Shown one piece after another: positions 1 through 5,930 of a stretch of DNA of 7,092 nucleotides. The notes beneath the pieces are model-generated. The model made no database searches and was not told the DNA's origin. It was given only the letters and a program-made list of their open reading frames with translations. The translations under genes and the position numbers were made by a program. The first letter of the stretch is position 1. Each line of letters opens with the position of its first letter. This DNA comes from Christensenellaceae bacterium (GTDB lineage: Bacteria; Bacillota; Clostridia; Christensenellales; SZUA-584): contig JAAXZP010000020.1 in NCBI GenBank assembly GCA_012719815.1, positions 1-7,092 of the forward strand. The letters are read 5' to 3'.

Positions 1-311
1 AACTTTATCTGATGATCCAGGCTGCAGCCCGCAGGCCCGAAGCCCGGATGGTCGACGATGGTGGTGGTGCCGCCGCACGCAGCCGCCACCGTGCCTGTAT
101 AAAAATCGTCCTGCGCCACTGCAAAACCCACGTCCAGGCAAAAGTGCGTATGCACATCGATGCCGCCCGGCAGCACATACCTGCCCGCCGCGTCGATGAC
201 GTCGTCGCCGGCCAAACCATCTCCCAGCTCCGAAATCACGCCGTTTTCGATGCGCACATCCGTCTGGCGCACGCTGTCTTCCAGCACCACAAGCCCGTTT
301 CTGATAATCAC
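1..311 (-). CDS. hydA: Dihydropyrimidinase/hydantoinase-like hydrolase, YgeZ/HyuA type (3' end missing)
   Basis: The first 103 residues of a protein usually about 450-460 long. The start is GTG, and the frame runs off the window at base 1. It is a cyclic amidohydrolase that opens dihydropyrimidine- or hydantoin-type rings at a two-metal centre. Visible are a beta strand-rich N-terminus (MIIRNGLVVLEDS), the GGIDVHTHF segment with metal ligands H54 and H56, DDFYTGT (68-74) and the GGTTTIVDH strand (80-88). The stretch after HTHF reads CLDVGFA, and the strand continues into HPGFGPAGC. From memory, both fit E. coli YgeZ better than pyrimidine dihydropyrimidinases. It lies 12 nt after xdh and is probably translationally coupled to it. 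The carboxylated lysine, later metal ligands and substrate loops are outside the window, so the substrate cannot be read here. Inference: it opens an imidazolone- or hydantoin-like ring during purine breakdown. Allantoinase is a less likely alternative. Confidence 0.9.
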   Translation of the reverse strand, partial: MIIRNGLVVLEDSVRQTDVRIENGVISELGDGLAGDDVIDAAGRYVLPGGIDVHTHFCLDVGFAVAQDDFYTGTVAAACGGTTTIVDHPGFGPAGCSLDHQIK

Positions 312-317
312 CGCGTA

Positions 318-325
318 CTCACCTT
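318..325 (-). promoter_or_regulatory. Ribosome binding site of hydA, overlapping the xdh stop codon
   Basis: AAGGTGAG on the minus strand, 6 nt from a GTG start at 311-309, and overlapping the last two bases of the xdh TAA (326-324). The in-frame TAA just upstream and this site together fix GTG as the start. The layout repeats the ygfK-xdh junction. Confidence 0.8.
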
Positions 326-2885
326 ACTTTCTGTATGGCGTCCCCTCAAGCGGCAGACTGGTGCGCAGCACCCCGTCCCGCTTGAAATACGCCCCGGCCA
401 CAGCGGGAGCCGTCGGTATGGACGATATCTCGCCGATGCCCTTCGCGCCGTATGCGGCCTCCCCCTTTACCGGCGCGCTGACGAACTTCACTTCAATTTC
501 AGGCACGGCGTTGGCGCGCCACAGGCCGAGCTTGGCGTATTTTGCCTGGGGCACGCAGTCTTTGAGCGGATAATCCTCCGTCAGCGCGTATCCCAGGCTC
601 ATCACGATGCCGCCTTCCACCTGGCCCTCGGCGCTCTTGCGGTTGATGACCTGCCCCGCGTCGTATACGGCATATACCTTTTCCACCTTGCCCTCTTCGT
701 CCAGCGCCACCACCTGCACGCCATAGGAGTACGCCGCGTGGCTGTACGGGTGCTCCTTGTCGGTGGTGATGGGGTCGGTGATGCAGGTAAATTCGCCATA
801 GAACTCCTGGCCCTCGAGGTCGGCCAGCGTTTTGCCGCTGTCCAGTTCCTTCTTCAGGCTCTCGCAGGCCCTGCGCACAGCTTCTCCGGTGAACATCGTC
901 TGGCGGGACGCCGTCGTGGTGCCGGAATTCGGGGTGCGCCGCGTATCCGGCGGTTCCACGACGATGAAATCCGGCGTCATGTCTAGCGTATGGCACGCCA
1001 TCTGCAGCACCACGGTGTCCAGCCCCTGCCCGATACGCGCCGCACCGGTGCGCACGTGCACCTTGCCGTCTTCCACCGACACGATGCAGCGCCCGGTATC
1101 CGGTACGCCCACGCCGAGGCCGGTATTCTTGATGGCGCCGGCGATGCCCGCAACGGGATGCCTCTCGTATGCTTCTTTTATCGCTTCCAGGCATTCCTTA
1201 TATGCCGTCGTTTCGTCTGCTATCTGGCCGTTGGGAAGTATGCCGCCCGGCACGATGGCGTTGCGATAGCGTATCTCCCACGGCGATATACCCACAAGCG
1301 AGGCCAGCTCCGTCAGGTTGCACTCCGTCGCAAACAGGCTCTGCGGCACGCCGAAACCGCGATACGCCCCGGCAGGCGGGTTATTGGTATACACCGCCAT
1401 TCCTTCAATATCCACGCACGGGTATTGATAAGGCCCAGCTGCGTGCGTGCAGGCCCGCTGTATTACCGGGCCGCCCAGAGAAGCATAAGCGCCGGTGTCC
1501 GCCAATATGCGCGCTTTCATGCCGGTCAGCATGCCGTTCTCGTCACAGGCGGTGGTCATCTCGATTTCCATCGCGTGGCGCTTGGGATGCACGATAATGC
1601 TCTCCTGCCGCGTCAGCTTCACCTTGACGGTGCGCCCCGTAATATAAGAAGCCAAAGCCGCGTGATGCTGAACGCTCATGTCCTCCTTGCCGCCAAAGCC
1701 CCCGCCCACCAGCTTGCTGATGACGCGGATTTTCTCGGGCGGCAGCCCCAGCACGTACGCAATCTCGCGCTGCTCGTCGTATATGTTCTGGCCGGCTGTA
1801 TACAGCGTCAGCCCTTCTTCCCCGTCGTTGCGGCAAATGGCGCATTCGGGCTCCATAAACGCATGCTCGGTAAACGGCACGCGATAGACGTGGCTGACCA
1901 CGTATTTGGATTTCGCAAACACTTCTTCCACGTCGCCGCCGCGTTTTACCCTGTCGCGGCGCAGCACGTTGCCCGACTCATGCAGCTTCGGCGCGCCTTC
2001 TTCCAGAGCCATCCGCGGCGATGTGATAGGCTCAAGCGGCGTATAGCTGATTTTGACCAGCTTCTTCGCCTCCGCAAGGGCTTCCTCCGTCTCCGCCACA
2101 ACCAGCGCGATGGCGTCGCCCACATACCGCGTGGTGTTGCCTTTGGCAATCAGCACGTCCCAGTCTTTTACGAGATGGCCGTGCTTATTGTGGCCGGGAA
2201 TGTCCTCAGCCGTTATCACCGCGATCACGCCGGGGTACGCCAATGCTTCGGATGCGTCGATGTCGTTCACTATTGCCCGGGGGTATGCGCTGCGCACCGC
2301 GCTGGCAAAAACCATGTCCGGCAGCTCCATGTCGTCCACATACTCTCCGATGCCCAGCGTCTTGGCGTACGCGTCGATACGGAACACGTCTTCCGCGACT
2401 CGCCCGTTAGTCCTGTATTCCGGCACCTCTTTATGTTCGCGGAAAAACTCTGCCGCCATCAATATGGCGTCAAATATCTTCTGGTAGCCGGTGCAGCGGC
2501 AGATGTTGCCCACCAGCGCCTGCGCAACATCTTTTCGCGTGGGCGAAGGATTCTTGTCCAGCAGCGCCTTGGCGCTGATCACCATGCCGGGGATGCAAAA
2601 ACCGCACTGCACCGCACCCGCCTTGGCGAAGCAGTATGCGTATACCTGTTTCTCGTAGTCCGAAAGGCCTTCGACGGTGACAATGCGCTTGCCGTCGAGT
2701 TTCCGGACCTGAAGCGTGCAGGCGCGGCGCGATACGCCGTCCACCAGTACGCTGCATGTGCCGCAGGCGCCCTCGCTGCAACCGTCTTTGGCGGATTTGA
2801 TACCCATATCCTTCCTTAGGAAGGTGAGCAGGTTTTTGTCGGCATCCGTTTGTACCAGCCTGCCGTTCAGTTCAAATGTAACCAT
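324..2885 (-). CDS. xdh: Selenium-dependent xanthine dehydrogenase, fused 2Fe-2S and molybdenum domains
   Basis: Complete, 853 residues, a length typical of the selenium-dependent xanthine dehydrogenase family (E. coli XdhD is about 956). Residues 1-150 hold two 2Fe-2S clusters: C36, C41, C44, C56 (plant-ferredoxin type) and C94, C97, C129, C131. Residues 165-853 are the molybdopterin domain: GQN with Q366, GGGFGGKE (394-401), KRH with R436, AYRGFGVPQ (507-515), IGQGLD (618-623), KGIGE with E819. By motif position E401, R436, F511 and E819 match bovine xanthine oxidase E802, R880, F914 and E1261, supporting a purine substrate. There is no FAD domain, so electrons must pass to a separate partner such as a YgfM-like subunit or YgfK. 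There is no in-frame UGA. In this family selenium is a labile cofactor atom, not selenocysteine; dependence on SelD was shown for the Enterococcus faecalis member. Likely reactions are hypoxanthine/xanthine hydroxylation or the reverse. E. coli XdhD-like activity is the main alternative. Confidence 0.93.
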   Translation of the reverse strand: MVTFELNGRLVQTDADKNLLTFLRKDMGIKSAKDGCSEGACGTCSVLVDGVSRRACTLQVRKLDGKRIVTVEGLSDYEKQVYAYCFAKAGAVQCGFCIPGMVISAKALLDKNPSPTRKDVAQALVGNICRCTGYQKIFDAILMAAEFFREHKEVPEYRTNGRVAEDVFRIDAYAKTLGIGEYVDDMELPDMVFASAVRSAYPRAIVNDIDASEALAYPGVIAVITAEDIPGHNKHGHLVKDWDVLIAKGNTTRYVGDAIALVVAETEEALAEAKKLVKISYTPLEPITSPRMALEEGAPKLHESGNVLRRDRVKRGGDVEEVFAKSKYVVSHVYRVPFTEHAFMEPECAICRNDGEEGLTLYTAGQNIYDEQREIAYVLGLPPEKIRVISKLVGGGFGGKEDMSVQHHAALASYITGRTVKVKLTRQESIIVHPKRHAMEIEMTTACDENGMLTGMKARILADTGAYASLGGPVIQRACTHAAGPYQYPCVDIEGMAVYTNNPPAGAYRGFGVPQSLFATECNLTELASLVGISPWEIRYRNAIVPGGILPNGQIADETTAYKECLEAIKEAYERHPVAGIAGAIKNTGLGVGVPDTGRCIVSVEDGKVHVRTGAARIGQGLDTVVLQMACHTLDMTPDFIVVEPPDTRRTPNSGTTTASRQTMFTGEAVRRACESLKKELDSGKTLADLEGQEFYGEFTCITDPITTDKEHPYSHAAYSYGVQVVALDEEGKVEKVYAVYDAGQVINRKSAEGQVEGGIVMSLGYALTEDYPLKDCVPQAKYAKLGLWRANAVPEIEVKFVSAPVKGEAAYGAKGIGEISSIPTAPAVAGAYFKRDGVLRTSLPLEGTPYRK

Positions 2886-2888
2886 GTG

Positions 2889-2896
2889 CTCTCCTT
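2889..2896 (-). promoter_or_regulatory. Ribosome binding site of xdh, overlapping the ygfK stop codon
   Basis: AAGGAGAG on the minus strand, with the AAGGAG core 5 nt from ATG at 2885-2883. Its first two bases are the last two of the ygfK TAA (2897-2895). Ribosomes ending ygfK would therefore sit on the xdh start signal, which suggests translational coupling of the two redox proteins. Confidence 0.85.
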
Positions 2897-5800
2897 ACGG
2901 TATAAGGTAGCCGCAGTCCTCCCGAATCGTCCTGATGACCGCCCTGTATTCATCCGACAGCCGCGGATCATCCAAATTGCATCTATATTCCCGTCCGTCT
3001 TCGTCGCGGACCAGTATTTGTTCATCGTTTTCAAACAGCACGCCGCGGTTTTCGCTGTCCCTGAAGCCTTCCTCGCTCCAGAACAATGTAAACTTATCCT
3101 TATAAGGCAGCCCGATGTACGGGCAGAATATGCCGCAGTTGCCGCACTCGTTGCACATGCCGTCCACATGCACGATCTGCGGGCGCCCTTCCACCATAAC
3201 GCTTACGTTGGCGCGGTTGGGGCATACCTCGCAGCACACCTCGCACACCGCATCGCAGTTCAGGCACCGCGCGGCATCGTTGGAATTGCAGAGGCTGTCC
3301 GCCAGAACCCCGCGGCAGCTGCGGATATTATCCGCGTTCGTTTCCCGCTGTATGCGCACAAAATCGTGAGAAAGCCCCAGCCTGGCGAGTATATCTTTAG
3401 CGATGCGCTTGCTGTCCGCCATGGCTTCCACGATGGTGGACGCGCCGCGGCGACAGTCGCCGGATATGTATACGCCCTCCATGCTGGTCTGGCAGCTTTG
3501 TTCGTCCACTACTGCGTAGCCGCTGTCCGTCCGGTCGATAGCGTCGCACGCGAACAGTTCCGTGTCCACGCGGGCCCCTACCGCGTTAATCACCGTATCG
3601 AAGGGCAGCTCTTTTGTCTCGCCCGTAGGCACCACGCTGCGGCGGCCGTCTTCGCTTTTTTCGCCCAGCTTCATGACTTCCACCGTCAGCAGGCCGTTCT
3701 CATAAGATACAGGCACCAACAGTTCCAGCAACTCCACCCCGTCTTCCAGCGCCAGGCGGATTTCTTCCGGCTGCGCGGGCATGAATTCGCGCGTGCGCCG
3801 ATAAACGATCGTCACTTTGGGCGAGCCGTTTGCCCTCATCGCAGCGCGGGCGCAGTCCATCGCCACGTCGCCGCCGCCGATTACCGCGACCGATTTTCCG
3901 AGGTCCAGCCTGCAGTTCGCCGCCTTGGAACGCTCGAGAAAGCTCAGCGCGTCTATCGTGTTGTCGCCGCCGCGCTTCACCGGGCATGCACCCTCTTTCC
4001 ACGCTCCTGTCGCGATGACGACGTAGTCGTATTCGCTTTTAAGTTTTGCAACATTGATATCCTTTACGCCGAAACGGAACTGAACGCCCGTCTTTACCGC
4101 CATCTGATAATCGAGGTCAATAGCAGCCTGCGATATGCGGAATTCCGGTATCAGGTACTGCACCACGCCCATGGGCTTTTCGCGCCGCTCGTAGACCGTC
4201 ACGTCCACGCCGTTGCGGCGCAGGTACACGCCCGCCGCGATGCCGCCCGGACCCGCGCCTATCACCGCGACCTTTTTGTCGGTACGCAGCGGCACGGGCT
4301 TTACGCTGTCGATATATTTCTGCTGCGCATTCTGAGAAGCCAGGCGCTTGGCCTGCCGAATCTGCAGCGGTTCGTCGTAGTCGATGCGCGTGCACTTCGT
4401 CTGGCACACGTGGCTGCATATCTCCCCCGTCACCGCGGGCAAAGCGTTGTCGATCACAATGATTTCAAACGCCCTGTCGTAATCGCCCCGCGCCACACAC
4501 TGCAGGTATTCCGGTATCTGCTGTTCAATGGGGCAGCCGCCCTGTCTGCACGGCGCTTTGAAACAGTCGAACAGCGGCAGGCGGGAATCCGTCTTGCGGG
4601 AATCCACCTCACGCGCGTCCTTTAATATGTGCGGGTCGGAAACCACGCTGTCCGCCAGCTCATTGAGCGCCGCCACGTCGATGCCCTCGCCCTCATATAC
4701 GGCTTTCTCCGCTTTCTCGCTGAGCTGTTTGCCGCGGGCATAGCCGCCCGGCTTCAGAATCGTGGTGGCAAACGTGACGGGCATGATGCCGGTTTTCAGT
4801 ATGCGCTCAATGTTGAACGCATCCGCGCCGCCAGAATACGAGATGGGCAGTTTGCCGTTGAAATAGTTGCTGAGCTTTCTTGCCACGTTGATGCTGAGCG
4901 GGAACAGCGCCCGTCCGGACATATACATGAACTCGCCGGGCAGTTCGCCGTTTTTGATCTGCACCGGGAACGTGTTGGTCACCTTGACGCCGAACCTCAG
5001 CCCCTGCTGTTTTGCGGTCTCCATCAGCCGGCCGATCAGCGCCGCCGCGTCGGGGAACTTTAGGTCCTGTTCGAAATGCCGCGTGTCAAAAGTGACGTAG
5101 CCGTAGCCCAGCCTGTTCAGTATATCGCGCACAAACTCGTAGCCTAAAAGCGTTGGGTTCACCTTAATGAAGGTATCCATCTTTTTGACGGTCAGGAAGT
5201 AGTGCGCGATCTTTTCGATCTCCTCCGGCGGGCATCCGTGCAGCGTGGACAGCGTGATGGACGACGATACGGTTTTAGGTATCGCCTCGATGTCCTCAGC
5301 CGTTATGTTTTCAAACAGATCGAGGTTATTAAGCAGCCACTGACGGCATTCCCGGAAAACCTCGGTGCCGCTCGCGTCCGCGAGGTTATTTATGAAGCTG
5401 TCGATTTTCTCGGACGTAATGCCGGCGTAGTCGTACCCCACGCTCATGTTGAACATGACGTCCGATACATCCGAAAGCCCGAACTCCTTCATCGCCACAT
5501 GCACGGCAAACCAGCCTTTGACGTATTCCTCATACGCCTGCTGCACCGTGAGTTCGGTGGACCATTCGACGTTGTAGCCCTCGTCCTGGGCGTTGATGCA
5601 CGGGCGCGGGATGCATTTGCGCAGCTCCTCGCCGTCCATCGTCTGTACGGTTTTGAGCTCCATGAACCTCAAACCCGCCACATACGATGCGACCAGGTTT
5701 TGCGCCAGCTGCGTGTTGGGGCCTGCCGCCGGCCCCAGCGGGCTGCTGAGCTCTTTCCCCAGTATGCTGACCTTTTGGCCCGACCGGCTGCGATAGAATT

Positions 5801-5900
5801 TGTTTTTATATACGCCAAATACGCTGCCACGCTCACGGTATTCCGTGATCATCCAGCGCATCAGCATATCAAACGGCATCGGCGTCATGATTTCGCTCAT
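2895..5900 (-). CDS. ygfK: YgfK flavo-iron-sulfur oxidoreductase (annotated as putative selenate reductase subunit)
   Basis: Complete, 1001 residues (E. coli YgfK is about 1030). Three modules are visible. Residues 1-430 form a dihydroorotate-dehydrogenase-like FMN barrel: PLGPAAGPN (54-62), ELKTV with K83, N103, HGCPP with C223, IKVNP with K246, SGGAD (356-360). Residues 440-850 are like glutamate synthase small subunit (GltD): Fe-S cysteines C446, C451, C456, C468, C495, C499, C503; FAD site GAGPGG (548-553); NAD(P)H site GGGDVAMD (675-682); late FAD motif SGD (813-815). Residues 871-930 form a ferredoxin-like module (C879, C882, C886, C889, C890, C893; C916, C919, C922, C926). It is cytosolic. 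These are the parts of mammalian dihydropyrimidine dehydrogenase in a different order, so NAD(P)H-driven ring reduction is a reasonable inference. The selenate reductase label comes from genome association and is weakly supported. The stop is 9 nt before xdh and lies inside its ribosome binding site. Confidence 0.95.
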   Translation of the reverse strand: MSEIMTPMPFDMLMRWMITEYRERGSVFGVYKNKFYRSRSGQKVSILGKELSSPLGPAAGPNTQLAQNLVASYVAGLRFMELKTVQTMDGEELRKCIPRPCINAQDEGYNVEWSTELTVQQAYEEYVKGWFAVHVAMKEFGLSDVSDVMFNMSVGYDYAGITSEKIDSFINNLADASGTEVFRECRQWLLNNLDLFENITAEDIEAIPKTVSSSITLSTLHGCPPEEIEKIAHYFLTVKKMDTFIKVNPTLLGYEFVRDILNRLGYGYVTFDTRHFEQDLKFPDAAALIGRLMETAKQQGLRFGVKVTNTFPVQIKNGELPGEFMYMSGRALFPLSINVARKLSNYFNGKLPISYSGGADAFNIERILKTGIMPVTFATTILKPGGYARGKQLSEKAEKAVYEGEGIDVAALNELADSVVSDPHILKDAREVDSRKTDSRLPLFDCFKAPCRQGGCPIEQQIPEYLQCVARGDYDRAFEIIVIDNALPAVTGEICSHVCQTKCTRIDYDEPLQIRQAKRLASQNAQQKYIDSVKPVPLRTDKKVAVIGAGPGGIAAGVYLRRNGVDVTVYERREKPMGVVQYLIPEFRISQAAIDLDYQMAVKTGVQFRFGVKDINVAKLKSEYDYVVIATGAWKEGACPVKRGGDNTIDALSFLERSKAANCRLDLGKSVAVIGGGDVAMDCARAAMRANGSPKVTIVYRRTREFMPAQPEEIRLALEDGVELLELLVPVSYENGLLTVEVMKLGEKSEDGRRSVVPTGETKELPFDTVINAVGARVDTELFACDAIDRTDSGYAVVDEQSCQTSMEGVYISGDCRRGASTIVEAMADSKRIAKDILARLGLSHDFVRIQRETNADNIRSCRGVLADSLCNSNDAARCLNCDAVCEVCCEVCPNRANVSVMVEGRPQIVHVDGMCNECGNCGIFCPYIGLPYKDKFTLFWSEEGFRDSENRGVLFENDEQILVRDEDGREYRCNLDDPRLSDEYRAVIRTIREDCGYLIP

Positions 5901-5906
5901 TGAGTT

Positions 5907-5915
5907 CTCCCCTTT
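5907..5915 (-). promoter_or_regulatory. Ribosome binding site of ygfK
   Basis: AAAGGGGAG on the minus strand, followed by a 6-nt spacer to ATG at 5900-5898. It selects the first Met over in-frame Met codons at residues 5 and 8. It sits inside the 30-nt ssnA-ygfK gap, which leaves no room for a separate promoter or terminator. Confidence 0.8.
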
Positions 5916-5930
5916 ATCGTTTGGCGGACG

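Noticed and set aside
499..1194. Minus-strand frame of 231 codons within xdh
   Set aside because: An out-of-frame shadow of the molybdenum domain, low-complexity Arg/Gly/His-rich, with no ribosome binding site evidence. The xdh frame covers the same bases with conserved Mo-site motifs.
3222..3266. Cys-rich segment in the YgfK tail as a selenocysteine or zinc-finger site
   Set aside because: No in-frame UGA occurs. The spacing and Cys-Pro endings match paired 4Fe-4S ferredoxin clusters better than zinc fingers.
12..4625. Long plus-strand open frames at 12-986, 990-2819 and 2850-4625 opposite xdh, hydA and ygfK
   Set aside because: They lie in exact antisense codon register to the real genes, where stops arise only from TTA, CTA or TCA codons on the coding strand. 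Those codons are rare in this GC-rich gene set. The translations are rich in His, Arg and Ala with no domain motif, while the minus-strand frames carry complete cofactor motifs.
2895..5900. YgfK as a plain glutamate synthase small subunit or as a dihydroorotate dehydrogenase
   Set aside because: Each label covers only one module. The full three-module layout and the ssnA/xdh/hydA neighbours fit YgfK, and no gltB or pyr gene is present.
5901..5930. Possible promoter, riboswitch or terminator in the ssnA-ygfK gap
   Set aside because: Only 30 nt, mostly taken up by the ygfK ribosome binding site. No hairpin with a T tract and no recognisable -35/-10 pair.
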